Shown here: positions 1 through 8,873 of the stretch, piece after piece
Position numbering within the stretch: the stretch's first letter is position 1
Layout: each line of letters starts with the position of its first letter
Notes under the pieces: model-generated
What the model was told of the DNA's origin: nothing
The model's input: the letters and a program-made list of their open reading frames with translations, nothing else
Databases searched by the model: none
NCBI GenBank assembly: GCA_016790225.1
Contig: JAEUOZ010000007.1
Span: 62,001-126,000, forward strand
DNA from: Rubrivivax sp.
Lineage (GTDB): Bacteria; Pseudomonadota; Gammaproteobacteria; Burkholderiales; Burkholderiaceae
DNA: 64,000 nucleotides
Reading direction: 5' to 3'
Translations under genes and position numbers: made by a program

Positions 1-15
1 CAGGATTCCGCAAAG

Positions 16-207
16 ATGAATCGTGTCTTGATGGTCTTGTTGACCTTTGGCCTGTGGACAGAGGCTGCCCAAGCCTATGTCGACCCAGGTAGCGGCATGC
101 TGGTCTGGCAAGGACTCCTGGCGCTGATCGGGGGCATCTTGATGATTGTTCGCGATCCGCTTGGTTCGCTGAAGCTCTGGTGGGGGAAACTACGGCGAAA
201 ACGTTGA
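16..207 (+). CDS. Small membrane protein with YVDPGSG motif
   Basis: This 63-residue protein has a hydrophobic signal-like start (about residues 1-20, ending AAQA), the motif YVDPGSG, one membrane segment (about 28-46) and a basic tail ending KLRRKR. Short proteins with a Y(V/I)DPG(S/T)G motif and one membrane helix recur beside polysaccharide genes in many proteobacteria, but I know no established function. It lies 6 bp upstream of the methyltransferase gene and probably shares its transcript. It could be an accessory membrane component of EPS assembly; that is inference from position only. Confidence 0.7.
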   Translation: MNRVLMVLLTFGLWTEAAQAYVDPGSGMLVWQGLLALIGGILMIVRDPLGSLKLWWGKLRRKR

Positions 208-213
208 TCGCCG

Positions 214-1533
214 ATGAGAGATCCCGACGCGCGATTGGAGTTCACCTCGACCGAGGCTGTTCGCCACCTTTTCCGTCCGATATCCGACGCAGACTTCTTG
301 GCCTCCGCCTTGGCTCGACAGTGGGTCGCGCGAGGTGTGATGCTTCCGTTCGAGCTTCGCGACCGCCATACAGTGGCTTCGCAACGTGTGCCGCTCGTGA
401 CCTTCCCGACCGAGTGGTGTGACGCGCAGCTCTGCGATGCCGCTCGATTGACTCTGGAACTTCAGTCCAGCGCACTCGAGCAAGGTTTCGATCTGAAGGA
501 TGCGTCGGCCTGGAACGTCATTTTCCAAGGCCCCGTCCCATCGCTCTGTGATCATCTGAGTCCGGTGCCCCTCAAGGATCTGCACTGGTGGGCTGCAGGC
601 CAGTTTTCTCGGCACTTTCTGTTGCCTCTCTGGATTGCCAGCACCGGGCGTCTGCGGACCTGCGACGCCTTCCGCTTGCGACGGGATGGCATCCCCGTCG
701 CCGAGGCGCGTCGAATGATCGGTATTCGGCGCTACCTTCATCGGTGCGCGCCCTTGTTGCATACGGGGGGCTCCGCGCTGCCTTCGGGCACGCCTGCGTC
801 GAACGATATCTCGGAGATCAGGGCGTTTCGGGCAAGGCTGCACAACGGTCTGAGCTGGATGCTGAAGGGAGTGGTGCCCGGCAAGCCGCAGAAGCTCTCC
901 GATTGGTCCGGCTACGAACAAGACCGTGGCCACTACGCCGGGAGAAGCCTGGAGCTCAAGCGTGAATGGGTCGGCAGAACGCTGCAACAGCTGAGACCCC
1001 GCCGAGTGGTCGACTTGGGATGCAATGCGGGCGAGTTCAGCCAGCTCGCGCTTGAGGCGGACGCCGAGGTCGTGGCTATCGATGGTGACCATGACAGCAT
1101 CCAGACCCTGTACCGTGATCGAGCCCATCCGCGCATGACCCCCGTGATTGCCACGCTGGATGACCTGAGTGGTGGACAAGGCTGGGCTGGAACGGAGTTC
1201 GCTGGGCTGATGCAGCGCCTTCAGGGTTACGGAGATCTGGTGATGATGCTCGGGCTTGTGCATCATCTGGCTATCGGCGCCAGCGTGCCGCTCCAGGAGA
1301 TTGCCGGGTGGTGCGCTCGTCTGACGCGAAGGTGGCTGATCGTCGAACTCGTGGCACCCCAGGACGTTCAGGCCTCGCAGCTGCTGCAGCAGCGTAGGAG
1401 GGATCCCGATGGATTTTCCGTGGCGCGCCAGCGCTCGGCCTTCGAGGCTTGCGGCTTCAAGTGTGTTGCCGCCGTTGACCTGGACGGCGTGCCCCGGACC
1501 TTGATCCTCTTCGAGCGCGGGCATGCAGGCTGA
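214..1533 (+). CDS. Class I SAM-dependent methyltransferase, two-part protein
   Basis: This 439-residue protein has a C-terminal Rossmann methyltransferase domain with the SAM-binding motif DLGCNAGEF at about residues 267-275. An acidic residue ending the next strand follows (VVAIDGD). The N-terminal half carries DASAWNV (about 96-102), a signature I associate with NoeA-like methyltransferases of nodulation and polysaccharide loci. The acceptor is not evident from sequence; a sugar or a lipid-linked intermediate of the neighbouring EPS pathway is the natural guess. The ATG follows the small membrane protein by 6 bp, and the 3' end overlaps the next gene by 11 bp, suggesting one transcriptional unit. 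Confidence 0.75.
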   Translation: MRDPDARLEFTSTEAVRHLFRPISDADFLASALARQWVARGVMLPFELRDRHTVASQRVPLVTFPTEWCDAQLCDAARLTLELQSSALEQGFDLKDASAWNVIFQGPVPSLCDHLSPVPLKDLHWWAAGQFSRHFLLPLWIASTGRLRTCDAFRLRRDGIPVAEARRMIGIRRYLHRCAPLLHTGGSALPSGTPASNDISEIRAFRARLHNGLSWMLKGVVPGKPQKLSDWSGYEQDRGHYAGRSLELKREWVGRTLQQLRPRRVVDLGCNAGEFSQLALEADAEVVAIDGDHDSIQTLYRDRAHPRMTPVIATLDDLSGGQGWAGTEFAGLMQRLQGYGDLVMMLGLVHHLAIGASVPLQEIAGWCARLTRRWLIVELVAPQDVQASQLLQQRRRDPDGFSVARQRSAFEACGFKCVAAVDLDGVPRTLILFERGHAG

Positions 1534-2944
1534 CGCTGACATCGTGGACAGGAGCGGCCTTCCATGCGAGTCTCGCAGCCCATGGCCGCTTGCCGGGGCC
1601 GTTGCGCTGATGCTGCTTCTGGGCGCCATCGAGTTGGGTATTCGCGAGCTGTATCACCGGACTTGGGGAGAAGCCCTGCGGATGGTCGTATTCGGCTTTG
1701 TGAGCTGTGTCTCTGCAGGGTTGCTGGTCGCCGCCAGGTCCCGGGCAAGACCGTGGGGCAGGAGACTGGCGGTTCTGCTGCCGATCCTGTTCCTGCTCGA
1801 CCTCCACTTCGGAGTCGGACTGCGTCACTCGATCGATCTCTGGTTTTCGCCAAAGTCGCCCAACTTGTCCACGTTTGCCGTGCTGCTGTTGCTGCTGGCG
1901 GCAGGCCTGCTGATTCCGCAGCGCACGGCGGTGCACCTGCTGAGGTTCACGACAGGCGCGCTGGTCGTCTACGGGCTGTCCGGGCCCGCACTTGCAGCGT
2001 GGATGGCGCCCCGCATGCAGTGGCCTGTGATCGAAGCCGACCCCACGGGCGGCAGTGGTGAAACCATCCGGCGCGGCGCTACCGTTTACTTGCTGCTGGA
2101 CGAGTTTGATGCAAGCCAGGCTGGGGAGGTGGTTGAGCAGCTGCGCAACCGGGGCGCCAAGGTGGCGGCGAAGGCTGTCTCGTCCAAGGGACGAAACACC
2201 ATCGATGCCGTTCCAGCCTTGTTCCTGCTGGAATCGTTCCCGAGCCCGCGCCCATGTGGGCCGAGCGCGCTGTGCAGTGCAAGCAGCGTGCTGGACTTCT
2301 CGAGGTTGACGGCTTCCCGGCCGGACATTGATGTTGTCGGCTTTTACCACCCTTACTGCCGCATCCGAGGTCTGCGTTCCTGTACAGCTGTTTCAGTGGA
2401 TCCGATTCTGCTGGACAAGGCCCGATGGCAATGCGCTCTGGGTCGTCGCTTTCCTGCCTTGGGCACGCTGTTGGGCGCACCCGGACAGCAACGGTGTACC
2501 GAGGTAGAGATGCAGCCTTGGTTCAGCCTGAGAAGTCGCTTGAATGAGGCGGTTTGGCAAAGCAGGACACTGCGCGACGGAGGTACCTTGTTCGCGCATC
2601 TCCTGTTGCCCCACCCGCCGGGCTTGGATCTGACGAAGAGCCTTGACCAGCAATATCGCGACAATCTCCGATTGACGGCCCAGCTGGTGGGCGAGCTGGT
2701 TGATACGCTGAATCGCCAGGCTCACGCGTGGCGCATGGTGATCGTCTCGGACCATCCCTTGCGCCGACAACAATGGTGCGGCGCCGGAGCTCCCTTCGTA
2801 AGGACCGGCGCATGTCGACAGCCTGAGCGCCCGCAGGAAGAATTGGTCCCGCTGATCGTCGCGGATTCGCTGGTTCAGCCGACGCTGGACCAAGTGACGG
2901 ACAATCGGGCGTTCTTCGGTCTGGGGGCGATGAGCGCGCGCTGA
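1523..2944 (+). CDS. Membrane protein with sulfatase/alkaline-phosphatase-like periplasmic domain
   Basis: The 473-residue product has about five N-terminal membrane segments (between residues 22 and 165). A soluble domain follows in which YLLLDEFDA, the HPPG in LLLPHPPG, and VIVSDHPL resemble strand and metal-site segments of the alkaline-phosphatase/sulfatase superfamily. The classical sulfatase CxPxR signature is absent. This layout resembles membrane-anchored transferases that move phospho-substituents onto polysaccharides or lipids, but the substrate is unknown. It starts 11 bp inside the methyltransferase gene and ends 16 bp from the convergent WecG gene. A role in decorating the EPS is inferred from location. 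Confidence 0.6.
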   Translation: MQADADIVDRSGLPCESRSPWPLAGAVALMLLLGAIELGIRELYHRTWGEALRMVVFGFVSCVSAGLLVAARSRARPWGRRLAVLLPILFLLDLHFGVGLRHSIDLWFSPKSPNLSTFAVLLLLLAAGLLIPQRTAVHLLRFTTGALVVYGLSGPALAAWMAPRMQWPVIEADPTGGSGETIRRGATVYLLLDEFDASQAGEVVEQLRNRGAKVAAKAVSSKGRNTIDAVPALFLLESFPSPRPCGPSALCSASSVLDFSRLTASRPDIDVVGFYHPYCRIRGLRSCTAVSVDPILLDKARWQCALGRRFPALGTLLGAPGQQRCTEVEMQPWFSLRSRLNEAVWQSRTLRDGGTLFAHLLLPHPPGLDLTKSLDQQYRDNLRLTAQLVGELVDTLNRQAHAWRMVIVSDHPLRRQQWCGAGAPFVRTGACRQPERPQEELVPLIVADSLVQPTLDQVTDNRAFFGLGAMSAR

Positions 2945-2960
2945 GGCGCACGGACGCGGT

Positions 2961-3722
2961 TCATGAGCGTTGCCGTCCGCGCAGGCGAGCCACAAAGACG
3001 GCCTTCAAGAAGAGCGGTGCGGACACGAACGTGCGTCGCCAGAGCCTCCGGGGCTCTCGCAGCAGTCGTGGCAGCCACTCGAGCCCGAAGCGTTGGAAGT
3101 GCCTTGACGAACGGGATACCCTGCCCGTGTAGAAGTCGAAGACCGCGCCCACCGCACCAGCGAATGGAACGGCCAGGGCATGTCGATGTGCCGCAAGCCA
3201 CTTTTCCTGCTTGGGCGCCGTCATGGCAATCCAGAGTGCATCCGGTTTCGCACGGTTGACAGCATCGATCATCTGACGATCCTGCTCGGCCGTGAAGCTG
3301 TCGGCATACGGTGGAGAGTAGGTGCCCGCGACCACGAGGCCCGGGTAGTCGTGCCGCACCTTCAGCACAATTTGCTGCAGCGTCTCTGGCGAAGCGCCCA
3401 GGAAGAAGACGCGTGCGCCCCGCTGTGCGAGTCTCTCGTTGACCCGCAGAAAGACATCAGGGCCACTCACCCGCTCACGAATGGCACCTCCCAACCAACG
3501 CGAAGCGAGCACGACGCCGACACCGTCGGCAATCAGCCAGTGAGCCTGGTGCAGCGCATGGCTGAACGCAGCGTCCTGTTGGGCAACGATGTAGGAGTGC
3601 GGATTCAGGCAGGCCAGCCAAGTCTGACCATTGCGAGAGTCGATGGCTTGCGCAATTTCCTCCACGCACTCATCGACGCCCTGGTTATAGACCTTGTAGC
3701 CCAGCAGGGCCTCCGTCGTCAT
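2961..3722 (-). CDS. WecG/TagA/CpsF family glycosyltransferase (GT26)
   Basis: This 253-residue protein matches the WecG/TagA fold. NPHSY near residue 41 precedes IADGVGVV, which carries the conserved Asp in the proposed active site; FLGASPETL and APKQEKW lie further on. The family transfers a sugar, often N-acetylmannosamine or its uronic acid, to a lipid-linked GlcNAc in the cytoplasm. It is the last gene of the minus-strand EPS operon and its ATG overlaps the preceding stop as ATGA. A second member lies at 58521-59396. Which sugar each one moves cannot be told from sequence. Confidence 0.85.
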   Translation of the reverse strand: MTTEALLGYKVYNQGVDECVEEIAQAIDSRNGQTWLACLNPHSYIVAQQDAAFSHALHQAHWLIADGVGVVLASRWLGGAIRERVSGPDVFLRVNERLAQRGARVFFLGASPETLQQIVLKVRHDYPGLVVAGTYSPPYADSFTAEQDRQMIDAVNRAKPDALWIAMTAPKQEKWLAAHRHALAVPFAGAVGAVFDFYTGRVSRSSRHFQRFGLEWLPRLLREPRRLWRRTFVSAPLFLKAVFVARLRGRQRS

Positions 3723-4918
3723 GTCGCGTTCACCTCAGAGACCTGTCTTGCGGCGCGGTAGATGGCCATCAAGCGGTTGTAATGGGCGTCTTCGGAGTAG
3801 AAATCCTCGAACCGCAGGCGAGCCTGCCGGGACATTTGTGCCAGCTGATCCCGGTTCTCCCAAGCCGCCTTGATTGTCTTGACCATGGCAGCTGGATCTC
3901 TTGGCGGGAAGAGTACGCCGGGTGGATGGTGCCCACCCAGGATCGAGGGCAACGGGCCCAAGGAAGACGCGGCGCAAGGCGTGCCCAGTGCGAACGCTTC
4001 GAGAACAACCATCGGGAAGCCTTCCCAGCACTCCGAGGGCAGCACCAACAACCTCGCACGGGCGATCGCATCTTGGGCGACTGCGGCATCCACAAGCCCC
4101 GTGAAGCGAACGTTCGGCAGGGCCTGGGCCTCCAGTTCTGCGCGCAGTTGGCCATCTCCGACGATCTCCAGCATGGGTGCGGCCTCGCCCCATTCGCGCC
4201 AGGCCTGGATCAGCGTGCGCACACCCTTCTCGGCACCGACTCTGCCCACGAACACGATGTCATTTGTTCGTTCACTCCACGGCACGACCCGCGGATTGCC
4301 TGCAAAGAAGTTCGGCTTGACGTGGATGCGATCGGCGGGAAGCCCTGCTTCGATGAAGACAGAGCGCGCGAAGTCGGACAAGGCGATGAAGCCATCGACA
4401 TCGTGCTGCCAAGTGCCTCGCATCCGGTTGAACGCGACACCCGCTGCCACGGGTATCGTTGCCAGACGGCTGCCGCGATAGCACGCGTGCTGCAGGGCTG
4501 GCATCACCGACTTCTTGGTCATGCACTGCACGCAGACCTCACCGTTGCGAAGGGGGATACCTCCGGAGCAGAAGACGCGAAAATTGTGAAGCGTCCAGAC
4601 ACGGGCGGCCAAACCTTGAAGCGCAGGAAAGATGGCCCCTGACAACATGGGAAAGGTATTGTGTACATGCACAACATCGGGAGCCCATGCCTCGACGCAT
4701 TGGCGCAGCTCACGGGCCACCCTGGGATTCCAGGGCAACCGCAACGCGCCTTCCAGAAGACCCCAGCGACCGTTGGCATGGAGTATGTCGACGTCGCGTT
4801 CAAAGACCTTGATCTCGTGGCCTCGCTGCCGAAGCAGCTTCACCTCGTCATCAAAGACGACATTCTCACCTGATGGGGCTGTGCTGCCATGACGGCTGTG
4901 CGCAAGCAGAATCTTCAT
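3719..4918 (-). CDS. Glycosyltransferase family 4
   Basis: This 399-residue GT-B glycosyltransferase starts at an N-terminal acceptor domain (MKILLAHSRHG), has VVHVHNTFP and WTLHNFR motifs, then a nucleotide-sugar domain with FVGRVGAEKGV and the conserved acidic segment PSECWEGFPMVVLEAFA (E-x7-E). A cysteine pair in GEVCVQCM is shared with the partial GT4 at 63214-64000, so the two are probably paralogues. It acts at the cytoplasmic membrane face adding a sugar to the growing repeat unit. Its start overlaps the upstream stop by 4 bp (ATGA), as does its stop with wecG. Confidence 0.88.
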   Translation of the reverse strand: MKILLAHSRHGSTAPSGENVVFDDEVKLLRQRGHEIKVFERDVDILHANGRWGLLEGALRLPWNPRVARELRQCVEAWAPDVVHVHNTFPMLSGAIFPALQGLAARVWTLHNFRVFCSGGIPLRNGEVCVQCMTKKSVMPALQHACYRGSRLATIPVAAGVAFNRMRGTWQHDVDGFIALSDFARSVFIEAGLPADRIHVKPNFFAGNPRVVPWSERTNDIVFVGRVGAEKGVRTLIQAWREWGEAAPMLEIVGDGQLRAELEAQALPNVRFTGLVDAAVAQDAIARARLLVLPSECWEGFPMVVLEAFALGTPCAASSLGPLPSILGGHHPPGVLFPPRDPAAMVKTIKAAWENRDQLAQMSRQARLRFEDFYSEDAHYNRLMAIYRAARQVSEVNAT

Positions 4919-6033
4919 GGGGCGGCCAGCGTAACTCCAGCACTTGCGTACTCGCAGGCGTTCACGATGCCTGCTGCGGCAGCATCAAAACTGAACGGCT
5001 CGACGTCGCGCTGTGCAGCGCAGGAGAGCCTCTGCCAGGTCTGCGGGTCACGAAGCAGGCTGTCAGCTGCCGACGCCCACAGCTCAACGTCGGCCGCGAG
5101 TATCAGACCGTTTCGTCCGTCCGCCACGAGGTCTCCTGCCACGCCGGCCGCCGGAGTTGTCAACACGGGTGTTCCTGCGGCCATCGCTTCGTTTGCCACG
5201 ACGCCCCATGGGTCCAGCCGCGTCGGAAAGAAGAGGAGCCGGGCGCGGCCGAACCAACCTGGCATCTCGTCCGGTTGCACAAACCCCGGAAAGTCGAACT
5301 GTACCCCCGCACTCCGAAGGGCCGCTTGAAGGTCGGAAGACAGCGGTCCGCTGCCCACGACCCCCACGCGAAGCGCTCCGCGCCGCTTGCACAGAGCGCT
5401 GCAGGCTTCTGCGAAGAACATCGGCATCTTGCGTTCGTGCAACTGGCCGACGAAGAGTACGTCGATGTCGCGATCGCGCAGAGGACGCGCGGCCTCCAGG
5501 AACTTCATGTTGTCGGCGCACAGGTGGCTGCGAAAGAGCTTCTCATCGGGGATCCCGTAGCTGCGATACAGCGCGAGTCCGTCAAGCGCGGCGGCTATGA
5601 AGGCCCGCGATCGTGCGAAGACGATCCGACGCACAGCGCGATGCTTCCAGGACAGCCCTGACTCCGAACGCCGTGTGCCGTCTGTCATGGCCACGTGAGG
5701 CACACCGCGCCACTGCGACCACAAAAAAGCGCGCAGATGGACCGGGTTGAAGCCGGTGGTGATCAGCAGTCTCGGACGAAGTCGCTCAAGCCGACCCCAG
5801 ATGCCTGGGACGTCGTGCACATGGTTGAACCCGTCGGCCAAGGGCCTGACCGAGGAGTTAAGGAACTCGTGAACAAACGGAAGGTCTCCCATCCGCCAAT
5901 GACGATTGCTCTCTGTGGAAGCACAGAACAGGACTGTAAAGCGGTCTCGGGGCAATCGTTCAAAGACCGGATTGCGGTAGGGCGTCGGAATGTTGGTCAG
6001 AAGCGCCACCCCGTGTGGGTCTTGCGCCGTCAT
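4915..6033 (-). CDS. Glycosyltransferase family 4
   Basis: This is a 372-residue GT-B enzyme if started at the ATG (MTAQDPHG) at 6033, which overlaps the upstream stop as ATGA; open frame further upstream lies inside the previous gene. Features are LLTNIPTPYRNPVF at the start, VLFVGQLHERK at the domain junction, and FPTRLDPWGVVANEAMAAG, the conserved C-terminal donor-binding motif. It probably adds one sugar of the EPS repeat unit on the cytoplasmic side. Donor and linkage are not evident. Confidence 0.86.
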   Translation of the reverse strand: MTAQDPHGVALLTNIPTPYRNPVFERLPRDRFTVLFCASTESNRHWRMGDLPFVHEFLNSSVRPLADGFNHVHDVPGIWGRLERLRPRLLITTGFNPVHLRAFLWSQWRGVPHVAMTDGTRRSESGLSWKHRAVRRIVFARSRAFIAAALDGLALYRSYGIPDEKLFRSHLCADNMKFLEAARPLRDRDIDVLFVGQLHERKMPMFFAEACSALCKRRGALRVGVVGSGPLSSDLQAALRSAGVQFDFPGFVQPDEMPGWFGRARLLFFPTRLDPWGVVANEAMAAGTPVLTTPAAGVAGDLVADGRNGLILAADVELWASAADSLLRDPQTWQRLSCAAQRDVEPFSFDAAAAGIVNACEYASAGVTLAAP

Positions 6034-6809
6034 GCGTTCCGCCTCCAGGAACGCAGCCAGCGGCCGCCCAGGAAGCGAACCGCCTTTGCAACGTCTACCG
6101 CCACGACGGGGAGAGAGCGGGGCACGCCCATCTCCTCTGCCGTGAAGCGGACCTTTTCGCGCCAGAAACGCAAATAGAAGCGTTCGGAGAGTCCGCCCAC
6201 CAAGTACTTGGAGAGGGTGCCCCCATGGAGGACGCTGCCCGCACGGCGCAAGCACTCCAGCGCCCACTTGTTGTCTGCGATGTAGCGATAGCGCAAGTCG
6301 TAGCGGGGCGCGAGTTCGCGGCGCACGATGAACGATTGATGGGATACGTACATGCCCCTGGCCATGAGGCTCGCGTTCAGTGGCTGAGGCGCCATCGAAA
6401 GTGCGCGCATCTGACCCGTTGCATCGACGAGAACGGTGTCGCCATAGAGGATGTCGGGGCTGCTGGAGGTCATCAGGGCGCCGAGCACCTGGCTGCCAAA
6501 CGGAACGTCGCCCGCGTTCAGGAACCAGACATAGCGGCCTGTTGCCCGCTCCAGTCCCTTGTTCATCGCGTCGTAGATGCCGCTGTCCGGTTCGGACAGC
6601 CAACGCAGACCGGACGGCTGTTCGGATCCCTGCAGCCACTCGACTGTGCCATCCGATGAGCCTCCATCAATGACCCAATGCTCTACTGCAACGCCCAGCG
6701 AAGCCGTCGCACTGATGGTCTGCCGCAGCAATGGCAATGCATTCAGTGCCACGGTCACCACGGTCACCAGCGGTGGGCTCGTGCCTCTGGATGCGGATGG
6801 CTCAGACAT
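6030..6809 (-). CDS. Glycosyltransferase family 2
   Basis: This 259-residue enzyme is read from MSEPSASRG at 6809. It shows the GT-A pattern: VTVVTVALN at the N-terminus, WVIDGGSSDGT (nucleotide-binding strand), GIYDAMNKGL and FLNAGDVP, the DxD-equivalent region. This subtype (WcaA-like, 'YDAMNKG') is common in capsule and colanic-acid-type loci. It overlaps the upstream methyltransferase by 8 bp and the downstream GT4 by 4 bp, so translation is likely coupled. Longer readings of the frame would run into the methyltransferase gene and lack protein-like composition. Confidence 0.86.
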   Translation of the reverse strand: MSEPSASRGTSPPLVTVVTVALNALPLLRQTISATASLGVAVEHWVIDGGSSDGTVEWLQGSEQPSGLRWLSEPDSGIYDAMNKGLERATGRYVWFLNAGDVPFGSQVLGALMTSSSPDILYGDTVLVDATGQMRALSMAPQPLNASLMARGMYVSHQSFIVRRELAPRYDLRYRYIADNKWALECLRRAGSVLHGGTLSKYLVGGLSERFYLRFWREKVRFTAEEMGVPRSLPVVAVDVAKAVRFLGGRWLRSWRRNA

Positions 6810-7632
6810 GCTTTTCGCAAACCCAGACTCCGACCGTGGGCGCGAAACGCTGCCAGGTCGTCGTGCGGTGGTAGCGATAGTTCCAGCGGAAGGCTGCACT
6901 GAGAGTTCGGTCAATGCCGACGAACGACGAGTTGTTCCACACGCTGGAAGCGGCAAGCTTGTTGCACAGCTTGAGCCAAGGTCCAAAACCAATCTGATGC
7001 TCCGCCCGCAAGTGCATCCCATGGCTGCGCGCCAGATCCCGAACACAGCCCACCGGCAGCCCGCGCTCTCGTGCTGTCAGTCCCGGGCGCGACGAGCGCC
7101 AATCTCCCATCGACACAATCGGCTCGCGCAGGATCAAGAGTCCTCCTGGCCTGAGCACGCGACACAACTCGCCGAAGACTGCGCTGACGTTTGGAATATG
7201 ATGCAGAACGCCGAATGCGGTGACCAGGCCGAATCTATCGGCCTGGTACGGGAGGCGGCCATCAGAAGCGGGCATCTCGTAGCGGGCAGGTATGCCCGCC
7301 ACCTGGTCTGTCCAGAACTTCTGCTCGGGCTCGACAATCGTCAGCGACTGCACCTTCCCTGCCAACTGCACAAATTCAAGTCCATATGCGCTGCCCAGTC
7401 CGAGTGCTTCGGAGATGACCGGGGGTAGGTGAGGCCACGCGTACTTCGCATCCAAGGCGCCGTAGGCATAGACGGGGTTCCGAGCGTCCTCGTGCTCGAG
7501 CGACGAATAGCCGTGGACCTCGTCAGCAAACCACTGACGGATTTCGGAGTCCGAAAAATCGTCACCGTAGATGGCCTCGCCGCGAAACGCGGCAGTCACG
7601 CGAGCATCGTCCTGCAAAACCTTGCTTGTCAT
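6802..7632 (-). CDS. Class I SAM-dependent methyltransferase
   Basis: This 276-residue protein starts at ATG 7632, overlapping the polymerase stop as ATGA. It contains a Methyltransf_11-like core: GLEFVQLAGKV-LTIVEPEQKF, then LVTAFGVLHHIPN and CRVLRPGGLLILREP (motif after the SAM pocket). The first SAM motif is degenerate compared with the usual GxGxG, with GLGSAYGLEF in that place. Likely target is a sugar of the EPS repeat, inferred only from its place between the polymerase and glycosyltransferase genes. Confidence 0.78.
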   Translation of the reverse strand: MTSKVLQDDARVTAAFRGEAIYGDDFSDSEIRQWFADEVHGYSSLEHEDARNPVYAYGALDAKYAWPHLPPVISEALGLGSAYGLEFVQLAGKVQSLTIVEPEQKFWTDQVAGIPARYEMPASDGRLPYQADRFGLVTAFGVLHHIPNVSAVFGELCRVLRPGGLLILREPIVSMGDWRSSRPGLTARERGLPVGCVRDLARSHGMHLRAEHQIGFGPWLKLCNKLAASSVWNNSSFVGIDRTLSAAFRWNYRYHRTTTWQRFAPTVGVWVCEKHV

Positions 7633-8873
7633 GGCCGAGTAGTGATGAGGGAGGTTGAAAGCACCTGAGGCCGACGCCGGGCAGGTTCGATGGGCACGAG
7701 CCTCAGAAAGGGGAGCCCAAGGAAGAGAGGCAGCATCATGAACTGCTCTCCGAACACCAGCAGCATCAAGACAAGGGAAACCGCTGAGCGGTCCAGATTG
7801 TTCCAGCCGGTCCGGGAGAACCACAAGAGCGTGAGATAGACCAGGAGACCAAAGTAACCCATGGTGGCGATGAAGTTGCTGAGCCCGTTGCCGTGACCAA
7901 GCGGTTCACCATGAAGGTGGGGGTGGTCTGCGAAGCGTGTGGCCTCATGCATGCCGTTTCCGAACCAGGGATTCTTCTCGATGTAGTGGAGATCGAACAG
8001 CAGGGCGCCAAAGCGATCCGGTGTGAAGTCCTCTCGGATCTGTGTGTTGGCAACCTGCTGCGCGATCTTTTCGCCGAGAAAGTCAGCCTCAAGATAAGTC
8101 ATCACCGAGATTGCCAGCACAGCCGCAACCAGTGGCACCTTGATCAGGCCCAGACGCCGCAGGCGCAGCAGCTTGTACACCAGCACCAGGAACAGCGCGA
8201 TATACCCCGTCGTGCTGAACGTGGTCAGCAGTGCCAATAGAAGGACCAGCACTTTCCAGCGATGTCGGCTTGAGATCAGCGTTCGGGCCGGCGTGAGAAG
8301 GAAAGTCAGATTGATGATCCCTTGGTAGGCGCCTGGCTCCCACACCGGTCCGGAGTTGCGCCACCACTCGGGTGTCATGTGGACAGTCAGCACGACGACG
8401 CTCTTGAGGTTGTCGCCGACAACGGACTCGGAGAAGAAAGTCGGAAAGTCCTGGGGGCCGGTCAGCAACAGCAACAGGTAGGGCGGAAAGCTCAACAGCG
8501 CAAGCAGAGTCGTTGCATTCAGCAAACCGGGTATCACCCGGGGTCCGATCGCCCAGATGACATAGGCCGAAAGCACCACCTTGAACAACAGGAACAGGTT
8601 TGCCGGCCAGGAGACGAAGCCAAAGGACACCCTGTGCACCAGGATGATCAACAGAAAGGCACCACTCAGGATCAGGCAGCGAAGCTGCCAGCCAGGGACG
8701 GCTCTGAGCGTGCTCGAAAGGGCGACCGTCGCTGCCAGCAGGAGCAGTACGACAGCGGTGCGCATCTCGTACATGAGTGGACTGCCGCTGATCAGGAGCA
8801 TGCCAACCAGCAGCCCCGTGGCAAGCCCTCTGCCCCGGGTTGACGAACCTGTCGATGGCCTGATGCCGTCCAT
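7629..8873 (-). CDS. O-antigen polymerase/ligase family membrane protein (Wzy-like)
   Basis: This 414-residue protein is almost entirely membrane-spanning (about 11-12 segments) with one large periplasmic loop. The loop has NPWFGNGMHEATRF followed by HPHLHGEPLGHGNG, matching the Wzy_C/O-antigen ligase family pattern of a glycine-rich turn and histidines. In a Wzx/Wzy pathway it would join lipid-linked repeat units in the periplasm. Start is ATG 8873, overlapping the upstream stop by one base (TGATG). Ligase rather than polymerase activity cannot be excluded, but it is the only such protein in this operon. Confidence 0.8.
   Translation of the reverse strand: MDGIRPSTGSSTRGRGLATGLLVGMLLISGSPLMYEMRTAVVLLLLAATVALSSTLRAVPGWQLRCLILSGAFLLIILVHRVSFGFVSWPANLFLLFKVVLSAYVIWAIGPRVIPGLLNATTLLALLSFPPYLLLLLTGPQDFPTFFSESVVGDNLKSVVVLTVHMTPEWWRNSGPVWEPGAYQGIINLTFLLTPARTLISSRHRWKVLVLLLALLTTFSTTGYIALFLVLVYKLLRLRRLGLIKVPLVAAVLAISVMTYLEADFLGEKIAQQVANTQIREDFTPDRFGALLFDLHYIEKNPWFGNGMHEATRFADHPHLHGEPLGHGNGLSNFIATMGYFGLLVYLTLLWFSRTGWNNLDRSAVSLVLMLLVFGEQFMMLPLFLGLPFLRLVPIEPARRRPQVLSTSLITTRP

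Noticed and set aside
190..1629. Long minus-strand open frame opposite the first methyltransferase
   Set aside because: No motif and no ribosome site; the plus-strand gene explains the region.
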